Assembly (NCBI GenBank): GCA_949130485.1
Contig: OX422183.1
Coordinates: 10,382,636-10,446,635 of the forward strand
From: Agelas oroides
Lineage: Eukaryota > Porifera > Demospongiae > Agelasida > Agelasidae
Reading direction: 5' to 3'
Length of the DNA: 64,000 nucleotides
The notes beneath the pieces were generated by a model that saw nothing but the letters and a program-made list of their open reading frames with translations, searched no databases and was not told where the DNA came from. Positions within the stretch are counted from its first letter, which is position 1, and the number at the start of each line of letters is the position of its first letter. Position numbers and translations under genes: made by a program. This document shows, in pieces, positions 26,490 through 39,600 of the stretch.

Positions 26490-27407
26490 GGTAGGACAAC
26501 CTTGAATCGCGAATCAGGCCGATTCCACTCATGAATAATTAATGAGTCAGGTGACCATAATGGCGTGATTGAAATTCATTGGCTTGTTTACACTTTCATG
26601 TGGCCTGCGGCCCTTTGTAGTGGTGTGGCAGCACTTTCATGTGGCTGGGTGGAACTTTGACTCCAACACTTAAAAAAAAAAAACACTAAAAAGATGTTCT
26701 AGCTCGTTGAATGTGATGGTTGGCTATTTGTGTGTGCAAAGCTTGCCTGAGTGGGCTTGAATGTTTGTGAGTGTACTGGAAAGGCAGAGAGACATCCTGG
26801 AAGATGGGTATCATCACACAGTTGTCTGGCAAAGGTACTGTAGAAAGCTGACTTCTCGGGCTTGTAGGGCCCGCCCGATTTTATGCTAGCTGGGATGTGT
26901 GTAACTTGGCTCCATTCTAGGGGCAATGACAGGGAGTATAGGTTTGTGGGCATAACTCCCTGGCCTGGAGGTGAGCGGGAAAAAGCATACATAGTTTTGT
27001 AGGGGGTGAGTTGAGCTTTCTGAAACTGGGCTCAGTTTTGGTTGGTTTGAGTGGAGGTGTGTCGAATTTTTCTTCAAAGCCAGCACAGCCAAAATGACTG
27101 TTTTTGAGGTCAAATGTGTGTTTTGGCCTGTAGACAGGAATTGAAGTGGTCCCAGGACAAATCCATACGTAAAGTTTTTACTTGTTTTGTGTGTGTGTTG
27201 ATGACGTGGTCAGACTGGGGGTGGAGCCTTACATGGAGAGGGTGCAAATTTTTATTTTAGCTGAGGGACTAAAAATTGAGTTTTTTGGCATTATCAGGTA
27301 GAGAAAGCAGTTTGGTACAAACTTTTTGTGAATCTTGTGTACACTTTGACATTCCCCATCCATCCGTCCACATTACTCGGAGATCTGTGATTCAAGGTTG
27401 TCCTACC
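26490..27407. mobile_element. TTAA-flanked DNA transposon remnant (918 bp)
   Basis: Inverted ends GGTAGGACAACCTTGAATC and complement are bounded exactly by TTAA (26486-26489, 27408-27411), the target of piggyBac and Kolobok superfamilies. No transposase. The 55-bp segment 27001-27055 (gggtgagttgagctttctg) also occurs at 12076-12130. Confidence 0.85.
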
Positions 27408-27850
27408 TTAAGAAGCAGACATTAAGAACTTGTTCCCCTGCACATTTGAAGTGGCTCGGTTGTTAGTGTATTAGCAGTCTATATCTACAGTCAATATCTT
27501 TGCAGTTTAAATGATTGTCAGGGGTGCACAAAGTCATGGACAAAAACTCTTGTGGGGGGCATGGATGGGGAGGCTGCTGAGTGGACTGTGAAGTAGCTGT
27601 CCTCCACTCAGAGGGCTGAGTGTGATCATAACATGGTGCCGGCGGTGAATGTCACAGTCCACTCAGTGTGGCTCATGTTTACTGTATTAGACTCCATTCA
27701 TGTTAGACTTGCCCCCCACATACCTACACGCACAATTCTATGTACACATATATATATGTATGTAAGTGTCTGTATAGGAGGAGAGGGACACGAGGTGGTG
27801 AACGTAGAAGAAATTCAGGGGTTGGGGGAAGGACAGTATCCATCTTTGGG

Positions 27851-28765
27851 CCATTATTAGGAGGAAAGCTCCTCCCAATCATTCCCCCAAGCACTGTTTC
27901 AGGAAGTGATTAAAAGGGTTAACTACTTCCTCCAGGGTTAGCAGGCACCTTTGCCAGTGGTGTAGCCAGGTCACAGACGACGCCCGGGCACCGCACGCGT
28001 TTTTTTGTTTTTGGGGGGGGGGGGTCGGGGCGGCGGGCTGGGGGCATGCTCCCCTAGTAAAGTCTTGCATCTTAGAACTCAGATTGTTCTTGAGACTATT
28101 TTTGAAATGCCGTCGGTCTTGAATCGGGAGTAGTTCTGACCCATGACTTCGGCATACGTGCGCGCAGTACAGGTCTTCACCAGTATTAAACGCCAAACTT
28201 GCGAACAGTGAGGTTAAGAGAGCGTAGGAAACTGCATCATTGCAAATATCTATACTACGAAAGTACGATGTTCAACTGTTTTCCGGACGCTGACGCCCGG
28301 GCCCGGGTTTGGCTACACCACTGACCTTTGCATGCACCTGGCTCATTCGCCACACCAGACATCTACAATGTGAGGTTAGGTGATGGTCCAGCCAGTATGC
28401 ATGCGCAGTCAAAAGCCCGCCATTAGGTACCTCGAGCTAGCTGTTGTACAAGTGGTGTCAGGGAAAGAAGTCCAACACAGTTCACCCCCATCCCACCCAT
28501 TGTGTTCCCAGGTTACATCCTCCATCTTATACACATCTCCATCAGGAGGGTCTCCTGATGTGATCCTGAGCCAGTGGTGCAAAGCATGGGATCAAGCAAG
28601 GGCCATTATTGGGAGGAAAGCGCTCCTCCCAATCATTCCCCCAAGCACTGTTTCAGGAAGTGATTGAAAGGGTTAACTACTTCCTCCAGGGTTAGCAGGC
28701 ACTTTTGCATGCACCTGGCTCATTCGCCACACCAGACATCTACAATGTGAGGTTAGGTGATGGTC
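27851..28765 (+). repeat. Direct duplication, one copy carrying a MITE
   Basis: gccattattnggaggaaagc...gttagcaggcac...gtgaggttaggtgatggtc occurs at 27851-28385 and 28603-28765. The first copy contains the hAT-like MITE and the second is the uninterrupted version. Confidence 0.85.
27955..28323. mobile_element. hAT-like MITE (369 bp) with 8-bp duplication
   Basis: Ends CAGTGGTGTAGCCA and TGGCTACACCACTG; duplication ACCTTTGC (27947-27954, 28324-28331). The paralogous empty site at about 28700 reads gcacttttgcatgc. CAGNG-type ends and an 8-bp duplication are characteristic of hAT. Confidence 0.9.
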
Positions 28766-31050
28766 ATGGCCTACCCGTACCGAGAGCTGTTAAACTACGT
28801 ACAAGCATACGTTTATATATACATATACAAATTGTGAACATTTGTGAACGTTGTGAGAAAGCACAGCATGGTTTTGAGTCAAGTGCGAGCAATGGGCATT
28901 AGCTTCAATGAAAAGAGATTAGTCTACAACTTGTGAATAATTGTGAATGTGTCTGAGAAAGCAGTACATTACTGACAACTCAAAATGGGTATCAAACAGT
29001 TCCACTTGTACGTATCGGTTACTTGTAACTAATAGCAATTTCATCCCTGAAACAGGCAATACTTGACCAAACCAGACAAAATGGGTATCAAACAGTTCCA
29101 TTTGGTGTGGACATTCAAACTGAGATTGCCTGCGCACGCCGCATGTGGTTTTGTGGTTTACGTAACAATCACATGACTTACTATACGGATGACTAGTTTG
29201 GCCATGTTGTTTCTGCTTCGTTGCTTCGTTGCTCCTTTACAGCGACTGGTGAAGCGATAATGAGAGCGAAATTGTCGAAACCTATGCCGGTTGGGTGACT
29301 GTAGTATAAACAGAAGGCGGACCAATACCGAACGACAAATGATGCTGCTGACTTCTGGAAACCGCTTAAGTCTTTCCGTAGTGATTTGTTGACACCAAGA
29401 GATGGTTTATTCAGTGCTCCTAGAATGGTAAGCTGACCAGCTGGGTACCCACGCAGCATCTATCAGCCAGTTTGCTGCATAAGGCACGTGATCTAATGGC
29501 CGCATGCGCGTGACGATGGCGTGACTGAACCAGTAAATGGCCGCACGAAAGAGGAATTCAGAGAGATGTGTGAAAGCGGAGCACAAAACGCCACCGTATG
29601 CAAGGTCCATTCTTTTAGCATTGTACAGGTTGGAGAGATGTACTATTCTGTCGGGTGGCTTTTGAAAATAATGTCTACAAGCCGAATTATAGCGCTTGAA
29701 GTTGATTAACCATGGCATGGCTTCCACACCTGCAGAAGTTGCCGGTTTGTATGGTTAGGAAGGTCGTACTGAGAAGCCATCCGATGGAATGTCAGCATAC
29801 ATCACGTACACCAGTTGCATACTGTTCAGGTAGCTTAAGACCATCGCTAAGACCGCCTTGAACTACCAAGAGTGCTTAGGGACGCTTGGAAGAACACGCC
29901 CCCTCCTATGCAGAAGCGGAGGGTGTGGTCAAGGAACAAGTAGATGGGGGGGCTGATATATAAAGTAAATCCTCTGTGGTTTTACTTGTATCTTTATGTC
30001 CAACAACAGCCATGAATCTGGTCAAAAAACATGATAAAAGTACTGGAGCCAGGCCTTACGTCCCCTGAGCTCGCTATAAGGGACAAAATGTTGGTTCCCA
30101 ATGGTGTCCGGTATAGAGGGTTTCCACTGTAGATGCTCTGAGATTGCTTCTGAGCCCATTTTGGGACAAAAGCAGAGCTGTAGTGGATACATGGCTTGTA
30201 GAGTGTAGCATGCAATTATGGGCTGTCCATGGCTACCATGCATATACATGTGTATGCATTCGCTAAGCTAGCTGACATCTTTTTTACGATCAAGAGAAGG
30301 TACCACAGTTGGCAAAGCAACAGGTGACAGATGCATGGTAAAATAGTATGCAGTCGCTTTTGTAGTACCGTAACACCATCCATTTATTCGCTTGCTTCCC
30401 GATAGTTGCCTTCGTAGCACCTTGGTAGCGAGAAGCAGCATACGTACAGTATACTTCGTCGTAGACCCTTTGCTCGTTGTCCAAATTATTTAGTGTCCTT
30501 CCTCATGTCGATCTCCAGTGGCTCAGAGTTGAAGACTTCCATTATGAAACTGACTCCCTGACTTCAGTTACTTTATACATCCTAACCATCCTACTCTGAC
30601 ATGCCACAACTTTTAATACTTGACTGCATGCATGAGTACGGCGTGGTACCTGGTACCATTGGGGATGCAAATTTATCTGGAGCAAGCAATGGGATACTGT
30701 ACCCTTAGATCATTTTACTCAGGGATGTCGCAACCCCGAGGGAGTGTTGGTCGGGGATGCCACAAACTGGGGAGGTCAAGTTCCCCATGACACCAGGTAT
30801 AATTATTCGAAACAGTAGTATTAACTAGTAGCAAGAGATTCCCAAGAACATTCTACTGCACGTTTGTTATTGTTGCAACACTTTATATATACTATATACT
30901 GCGATCAAATCTGGCGGTGATCATACGTTCGGCGTTCTGATTTCATACAGATTTGAGGCACTCACTTGTACACACTGAGGACACTATTAAGTGATCAGTA
31001 TGCCGTGCGTGAAAAAAGCAACACTGAACGATGGAAGGTATATCAGTGAC
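28766..31050. other. Gene-free stretch
   Basis: aatgggtatcaaacagttcca is repeated at 28983 and 29079; one weak exon-like frame at 29.3-29.4 kb. No domain in any ORF. Confidence 0.45.
29290..29425 (+). pseudogene. Possible orphan exon
   Basis: The frame reads YKQKADQYRTTNDAADFW then KPLKSFRSDLLTPRDGLF and SAPRM followed by GTAAGC, a good donor. No family recognised and no partner exons located. Confidence 0.25.
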
Positions 31051-31214
31051 ATATGGAATGTATTTTGTTTCAAAATTCAATGCCTTAAAATTCAATGGAA
31101 AGGACATAGATTACAGAGAGTGTAACGGGTTCAAGGTCAGTATACTAGTTCATTGAATTATTCTTTGGAGCCACTTTTAAGGCATTGAATTTTGAAACAA
31201 AATACATTCCATAT
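31051..31214. repeat. Perfect 40-bp inverted repeat
   Basis: Arms 31051-31090 and 31175-31214 (ATATGGAATGTATTTTGTTT...) read as identical, with an 84-bp loop. Confidence 0.9.
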
Positions 31215-31970
31215 TTATCCACCATGCAATGATTGATATTTCTGTATTTGATCAAGTAGGACTAAATGTGTACCTCTACCAAGGCACATAGTTTGATGAA
31301 GCCATGATTGAGAAAGTACCATGCAATTCAATGTTTCAGTGCTTGTATGAGCACAATCCAACTTAACACACAGTGGGCAACAATCAGACAAATTTGCACC
31401 ACTACTAATAGCAATGGGTTTCTATGTGAAAAAATGTTAGATCCATAGCATGCATGAAATGTAATCATTGTGACATTATTAAGCCAGATAGCAAGAATGT
31501 ATGCAAATTAAAAAGGATAGTGCCAGCACCTCAAAATATCAACAAAATTAAATAGCTAGCTATAATGTTAGTGTTGTTTTACACATTTAGTTTTAGTAAT
31601 CTCACTTGCCACAGTTGCAGTTAGTAAAGTAATTTCCATTGTTGCAGACTGCATTTTGGTTTTAGTTTTGTTGTTATGCCTTCAATTTAGTTTTGGTTAT
31701 AGTATTTCTTACTGCTGCAGCTGCATACAAGTATTAGTTTCAGTACTTCCTGCTACATTTTAGTTTAGTTTTAGCTCAATTACTAAAAGTAGATAAGGGT
31801 GACTAAATGCAATTTTAGTTTTGGTTGTTGTAAGATGATGTGCATGAATACTTCGAAAGAGGCTGTACAGACGTAGTAGAGGCTAACATGGTGACAAGAA
31901 CACACAGATGGAAATAGATACTAGGCCAACACTGTCTACATTATTAGTTTAATTACTAAAAGTAGATACA

Positions 31971-32135
31971 GTGGTTTTAGTGATCTTTGCAACAGCAGAG
32001 TGAAAAGCCTAAAGCCATAATTGAATACAAAAAGGCATCTTGGTGGGGTCTTCCAACCACTTAAGATCAAAGGTTTTACAATCAATTATGGCTTTAGGCT
32101 TTTCACTCTGCTGTTGCAAAGATCACTAAAACCAC
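31971..32135. repeat. Perfect 54-bp inverted repeat
   Basis: Arms 31971-32024 and 32082-32135 (GTGGTTTTAGTGATCTTTGC...) read as identical, with a 57-bp loop. Confidence 0.9.
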
Positions 32136-33017
32136 TGCCTTACTAAAATGCATTTTAGTTTTAGCTTTAGTTAACTAAAACTAATATAATATGTATAGGT
32201 TATATGACATCATTATACATAAGTCTTGAATAACTGAATCTGTTAGTCATCAATGTCTTGCACTTTCAGCTCCTTAGGTGCACCTGGGTCTAAGGAGCAG
32301 AATTAACGCGTGAAGTTTTGGTAGATTATTTGAGTGTAAAGTTGTACCTAAATATCAGCATGCAAACAGGCCCCATCCACACTGCATAGATATACAATAC
32401 TGATATCAGCCTTCAATATACGGCTACATACATGCTTTGATCTTGGGAGGGGGGCTATATCAGGCCAATTTTTGGAAGGGGGTTTGATTACGAGGATGCA
32501 TCATAAGTTGGTTTAATCTTCATTTCCTAGGAAGGCATGCATTGAGAATGGACATGAAGTGTAATAGAGTGAATGTAAGAGAGTAGTACATTCCGCTACA
32601 ATTTTGTTGATGCATACCTTCATCTGCTGTCCATGATGTTTTTTCAGAACTGGGAGACCTTTGCAGGGTCTTCATTCCAGGCATGCCTAAACATTAATCA
32701 AAGTAACAAATTGATTAATGGGATGGAATCAGTAACTTTCTACAATGTGGTGAGGTCACTATATCAAGTGGCCAAATTTGGTAGTTGCATAGTTACACAT
32801 GACCTTAACGTACATCTTCATACCCAATTTGTTCCACCATATAAGTTGGTAAGCTCTGCTTAGTGAGTTTATGATTACATTACTGAAAGGCTTGAATGCC
32901 ATCAAATCCATCGGCAAATATAGATTTGAATTTGAAGCTTTCCTGTGCCGCTCATGCCATGGACATACACATACCCATACCCATGCACATACATGTTACG
33001 CATACACATAAACACAT

Positions 33018-33057
<40 letters not shown>

Positions 33058-33104
33058 ACACATGACTGTATGACATCAATCCTTTTATGAGCAGCATTGG
33101 CTGG

Positions 33105-33235
33105 GTTGTGAGGGCTAGTGCTTGCCTGGTGGTTAGAGCACTGGTAGCTCAAGCCAGGGGTCCTGGGTTTGATTCTTGGTGACTGTCGGTTTTTCACTTT
33201 CTTTTCCTTTGCCTCAAAACAATAAACCTGCATTC
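33105..33235 (+). repeat. tRNA-derived SINE-like element
   Basis: An A-box-like TGGTGGTTAGAGCACTGG is followed about 35 bp later by a B-box-like GGGTTTGATTCTTGG, the spacing of an internal polymerase III promoter. Immediately upstream is a (CA)n tract at 33017-33052. Confidence 0.5.
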
Positions 33236-33558
33236 ATTTTCCAGATGTTATTAGTTTTAGTTTAATTATAGCTTACCAAGATGTCAGTTTTATAGTTTTG
33301 ACATATAGAAATCAGTTTTAGGATCACCCATTTTATTGTCGATTCTGGATAGTAGAATGTTCTAATTTTATTGTAGCTAGTTCAATTATTAAAGAGCTTG
33401 AGCTGTTACTAAAACACATTTTAGTTTTGGTCATAAGACAACACTACAATGTATGTACCTTGATGTCTGGCAAGCAAGACCATTGTAGGTTAAGGAACCT
33501 TTAGCTAATGCCCATACTTAAAACTGTAACCATAATGTCTACTTGAGATAAAGTCCCA

Positions 33559-33687
33559 CTACATATTACTTTTGGGTGGGGGGGTTGAAGCTGCAGAGTT
33601 GGAGCTCTGATCTGTCTGAGAAGAGGTTGTCTGGTCCAGATCCTTGTCATCCCATGAAGTGATGGTTTCCATATCAGAACCAAGTGG
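33559..33687 (-). CDS. Terminal exon: Ser/Thr/Asp-rich tail and stop
   Basis: The acceptor is accatgcag. The exon encodes PLGSDMETITSWDDKDLDQT followed by a Ser/Gln/Pro-rich end and TAG at 33559-33561. The composition is typical of a disordered cytoplasmic tail. No kinase, ITIM-like YxxL or other catalytic domain is visible. Confidence 0.5.
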   Translation of the reverse strand, partial: PLGSDMETITSWDDKDLDQTTSSQTDQSSNSAASTPPPKSNM

Positions 33688-36600
33688 CTGCATGGTGTGG
33701 AGAGTAACTACTTATATGGAGAACACTTCTAAAATAATGAACATCCCAGGTCCTGTAAATGTGACATTCAGGTGTAATTCTCTTTGTTGAACATAGAGAT
33801 TATACATACAGTCACATGATTGCATTTATCTGCTGTACCAAAAATTATAGAAGACTTTGTCAAGTGTGACATTTTGGGCTATATGAGGCTATGGCTGCTG
33901 AGACGTTTTTTTGGAATTCCGCTGACTTAGCTGCTGTCCCAGTCATCCACTGATAGTGAAAAGCATTAAATACCCGTGTGGACCTATTCTGGTTACAGTT
34001 TGAAGTTATTTTGGAAGTTTAAACACAGGGCCTGTGCTGGAACTCCAGTTCTTTTAGAGACTCCAAAGTCCAGATGTTGCTAACAGGCCTGCTTCCACTG
34101 TTGCAACTGTGAACAAAAGTTCTGGTTTTACACAGAGCCAGAGACAGCTACTGTATAGCCACAGCATTGAAGTTAAGATTCTGATTTTTGACCTGAACAT
34201 AGCCTTAAGCTTAGAAGTGATATCAGAGCACTTAATTTATCCTGGGAAAACATGCCCCCAGACCCTAGCTTGTGGTGCTTTGGTGGTTTCACAATCAATA
34301 GATGGCCGTACCAGACTATATAGCTACTCGCTGGTGTTTATCGTGTTTCTACAGCACACCTAAAGTCAGGGATAAATTGGTGTTCGAAAGACAACAAATG
34401 TCCGAAAAAGGCTATGAAATTTACCATCATGCCCCATAACCCCAATGTCACTAGGATTCTAAGCATGCAAAATTTCATTGTCAATGACTATTGTGATTAC
34501 TCTTTCCATTAGTCTGTACTGCACATATTAGTTAGCAGCAATGTAGCCTGTCTTAACCAGCCTGAGTTTGAAGAGCCCCTAAATCCTGACAAAGTGTATG
34601 CCTAATGTGCCCTATTTCTCTATACATAAAAGTCAAAACAAAAATGCAGCCATGTTGCTGATTTCAAGGATATGAAAGCATATTTCCGTTTTATGTACAA
34701 AAAGTCTGTTTATGACAAGGGGCTGTTAATAACTAAATTATTAAGTGCATGCATGCACAATGACATGAAAACAGAATGACAGTTGGAATGTGAAACAACC
34801 ACGCAAAAGATAAAATTTTCAAATCTTGCCCACACATTTATTGCTCATGTGTACATCAAGTAGGCAGTTGTCCATGATAGCATTGGTGCTAAAAATGCCT
34901 TTAAGAGTTATTAATGTTATTAATAAGACTGTGTCTGTTAGTGCAGCAGGATATATTTCCCAGCGACACCATAAAACCAAAGGGAATTTTTTTTTGCTAC
35001 CACTGATGCCTTGAAGGTCTTCTTGCTTGGCTGCAAAGCCTGCATTTCAGCCTTCGGTGTAAGTGCTCCTGTTCGTGAAGCTTGGGCCTCAGTATTAGCG
35101 TTCTTCTAGCTGTCGTTCATTGCAAACAATTGTGCATGTGAGGGTGAATGATACAAATAGTGATGGCCTACCACGGGCAATTTTAATCTATTTTGTGGTG
35201 ATTTCGTGCTCCAACTCTTTCATCCGCTTTTTACGTCATTAACCTAACCTAAAAAATACCACCCACCAGCATAATGTATGACTAGAAACTATGAATTTTG
35301 TTGCAATGGCCCAAAGTACAATCCACAACATGCATATAGAGTGGTAGGTGGATTTGTGTGAAGCATGTTATTCCGCATCATTATTTATTACTCTATTAAG
35401 AATTAAGAGGCTTCCTTACTAGCTCACATTAATGACCTCACCTTTGAGTCAGTACGATGACCGGTTGTAAGATCCACATTTGAAATTCCACTTTATGAAA
35501 GAATTTTTTATTGCAGTGTAAGAAAGGATATGCATGGTAAAGAAAAACCTGACAAGCTGGATATAAAGTACTTATGTGCAATTTTTCCCATTTCTAAACC
35601 CACCTCCTTTCCTCCCACCCTTTCTGCTAGCAAAACCCTATCTCACAAGCGTATTGCACCATGTGACATCAAGGTTAAATATGATGCTTCCAAGTAGTCA
35701 TAAAAGCTTAACACTAGTTACACACACAGCACTTCGAATCCAAATGAGTGGAAAGGGGACCTTCAAATACAGACACTGAATCTAATAAATGTGACGTACC
35801 TTGACATATTCTTGGGTAACACAGTCCTGACAGGTGTAATAGTCACTGTTACAAAAGAAAACATGTGAGTACCTGGATGATAACTTACATGAAGTTGAAT
35901 TTAAATTGATGCAAATGTGAGGTATTTTGTGTATGTCACTGAAGTGGCTCAATAAATTGTTACCTTTCTGTGCTTTTTTCCTCTTACATATGATTACAGT
36001 AATGAGTATGGCAGCCAGTACTGTAGGTGGGAGAATGTATGGTGAAACAACCCCAGAGCAGAGTTCCAGCAAGTTTGTACAAACCATGAATGATGTAACT
36101 ACTGTCACTTACCGAAAAACAGTAATGCGATACCCACCACAACACCTGCAACAAGTCCCGAAGGAAATGGTGTTGGATCAATAGTAGTAGGGACATGAGG
36201 TGCTGCAGGTGTGCAGAGTTTCTATAATAGAAATACTTCCAGGGAAATATGAGTTCTGCAAAACTGGAGGGAATTGGCCTCTGTCAAGTATGTACTGTTT
36301 CATTAGATAAGTTCCATTCCTGCATTATTTACTCTGGATTTGTACTAATTGTGGAAATGGGGTAGAGATTCATGGAACTTTGTATGTTGATTTTAACTTT
36401 ATATCATTCCTACCTTGTTTGTATACTTTTTTGGCATGCCATCTGTAGCTACTTCCGCACATACTTTTTTAAATGATCTTCAGCATTTCTTAATTAATGA
36501 AACAATACTCACTGATGGGCACGGTATCAATTGAAATGGTAGGAGGTGTGGCTGGTGGTTTCAAAGTACTTCCACCAGTTTGGTTGAATACACCAACAAC

Positions 36601-39600
36601 ATAGCGTCCTGCATCTGGTGCTGTTGTACAATTGGTTGTGTTCAGAAAGTATGCTAAAAGTTTTTGGGGGTCACCATAACGATGTGCAAGTAGAATGATC
36701 ATGTCTCTATTAGTGTTGTACTCAAAGGAAATGCACAACTTCACTTCTGTGTTTGCGTTTGTATTGTTAGGGACTTCCAGGAATCTGCCACCAACAGAAA
36801 TACCTCCATCAGCTGCACAACAAAGGTTAAAAATGTGACGTTAGTATTTCCCATGGACCAACGTTCTCAATACTGCCTCAAGCATGCTTTTTGTGGCAGA
36901 ATCAGTACATGTATGCAATGCACTTGTGACTAGTAATAATACCTTGTTATACTGCTTTCCAACAGCTAAGAACAGACAATTAATCATTGCTTATGTACTA
37001 AAATTGCATGTAGTAACTTCTTTTGTGCTGCATTGTGCAGTGATTATTGCAACTATCCAGTTGTATATTCTATCACTATGTGCTATATTTGAATATATGT
37101 ACTGAAGGGGTGGCCACAATAACTTAAAAACAATTGTGCAAGATAGTATGAGCAACATCCAAATGTGTTGCCTGTAGGTAACACACGTGCATATAGTGGC
37201 TCATTACACGCTCTCTAAAAACAAAATAAGACCCAATAGAAGCATCCCTTACTTGCTTCCTCATCTGGATTTGTGACAGTAGTGCTTTCTTCTTCAGCAG
37301 GATAATTGATATCACCTGCCAACATTGGTGGTAGGCCATTACTACCAAGGTCATAGATAATCACAGTGTAGTTATCGGGATGTACACCAGTAATACTAAT
37401 ATTCAAGTCAGAACTAGAGAAGTCATCTCTGTTAGCAACAACAAACATCTCTTGAGACAAGTTGGTTTTGGAGGATAGGATTGGTAGGTATCCCAGAGCT
37501 TCGGAACTCATAGTGAAGATGCAACTGATGTTGGTATTTCCTTGTCTGGAATGGCTACTGACATCACACCTTTGAACTTCATGTGTACCTGAGAGATAAG
37601 CATTGTCTCATAATAATTGGTAAGGGGAAATAGACAATAATCTTTAAGTAGCTAATTTTAACTAGGATGAGAATTAGTGCTGTAAAGCAGTTGTAGTTAA
37701 GGTGCCAGGGAGCCCTGCATTTGTAGTTAAGCCATAAGTTAGCTTGAAGAATTTGAATAGCAAATGAATTGCTGAAGTCACTGACATCTCTTCTCAGGTT
37801 GCTGATATTCTTGAGGTTGCAACATTGTCATACAGTTGTAAACTGCTAAGCTAGCCATTATATATGAAGTGGTAAGGTTACAAGAGTGTCTACAAACATG
37901 CAACATCTAGGGCCCACAGGAATTTAAAAGCTCTGAGATGGCCTCTGAGATCTGCTTCTCAGCGGCCAGATGACAGATGTGGCACATGCAAAAATGCCTC
38001 CCCTTTCCTGCCTGTTGCCTTCATACAGCAATGGTTTTGGCTCTCCAATCATTTGCTCAAAGTTGTTGGGAGGATGAGGCTTATCAGAAAGACTCAAAAA
38101 AAGATTCTTTCACACTGTTAACAGCCATCTCGCAAGTTTCATTGTGTAGCAAGTCACCTATCAATGAGCATGCTGTGTGCATGTGAGCCTAGCATGGGTG
38201 TCTACTGAAAAATGGTGCTAATTGGTGATACCAAGCAAGCCAACAAAAAAGTGGTCCAGTTGAAACTGGACTAATTGAAGTATAGTTCTGTAGCTAAGTC
38301 CTGGTTATCTTACACGTTGCTGTCAGTGGATCAAGTGTACCCAATCCCACATTGATAGAACCCTTGCATAAAGGTGTGACTAACAATTAATAAGCTAAGA
38401 TGATTCAAAAGAAAGATCAAGTATTACAGTTACCATAAAGCTCAAGGCCTTCCTATTTCAGATTGAAGTTATAGATGCCAACCAAATCCATACTTAACCC
38501 ATTATACACTGAGTTCCATTTTCTAGAAGTCTTTCTGAAGCTACTGATACCTCGTATAACCAGTATTTCCACTTCTACTTCAAGCTAGCACTGGAAACTT
38601 AGGCTAATTAAGAGTTCTTCCATCAATCCTCTTGAGGTTCATGACCTCTGCCCACGCATTAGTGAGCTTGCAATGGTCAGGGCTCTCTGACCAGTGAACG
38701 CTTCTCCCAACTTAAAACTGTCTACAGTGGTGCCCCTACAAGGGAAGAGGAGCAGTTTCTATGCCCGTTTGTGTGGAAATGGCCAAGCCAGTGCCAACCT
38801 AGGCTTTTCTACAGCCAGCTGCAACAGCCGCCATGCACTATCACCCTCCGGGTGACACCCAGCTACCTCTTCTGTCCAACCCTTTCTGCTAGTGCAGAAC
38901 CTATCTTCAAAATGGATTGCGCCAACTGATAGCATACGGTCAAAGTTGCATGACGAGTACACTCGTCATCAGTTGTTAAAGGGTTAAGGACTATGATTGA
39001 ACATATCAGCAATGAAGAATTCTACTTTTCAGATTTGGGTTACTTTGGATATCACAAATTTTCCATCACCATAGCAACAAATTTACTACTTGTTATGTAG
39101 TGATACTTTTTATAAAGTGTACATACTCAATAAACTTTTTTTTCGAGGCTAACCACACCCCAAGTGGAAGAAAGCTGTGACTTGAATACAAATGGCTTGA
39201 ATGCAGGTGGACAAATCACCTTTTCCTGCTATATATAAATAAGTCATTAAGCTAACCCAGTGTCATACCTAGCATAGGGGCAGGGGGGGCAGCTGCCCCC
39301 CCAAGAGAACTTGAGTTAATCCCGCACGTATTGACCATGCTTAACGATGGCTGTGTTATATACTGTTAACTAGTCTCGCAAACCAGACCCACAACCCCAG
39401 CGCGGATCGCTTCGAGTATATGTGCCCCGTGCACTTCACTGAAGGGTCAAAGTGACTTATAGCTCAGCATGGCTGTGCTGTATTGGTAGTCTGCTACCAG
39501 AAGGTTGCATATACGTAACTAATATAGATCTAGCTTGTTAACAATGTACCCAACTTAGCCTTTATACAAGGCTCCAGAACTGCAAGTCAGGATGAAGTTT

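Larger units (their letters stand above)
31560..33430 (+). repeat. TTTAGTTTTAG-rich scattered repeat field
   Basis: tttagttttag / actaaaa motifs recur at about 31585, 31660, 31765, 31815, 32150-32185, 33250 and 33420, in clusters separated by unrelated sequence. Contains the hairpin 31971-32135, the SINE and a (CA)n tract. No coding signal. Confidence 0.55.

Noticed and set aside
33117..33185. Functional tRNA gene
   Set aside because: A and B boxes are present but T-loop and stems are eroded; better read as a SINE head.
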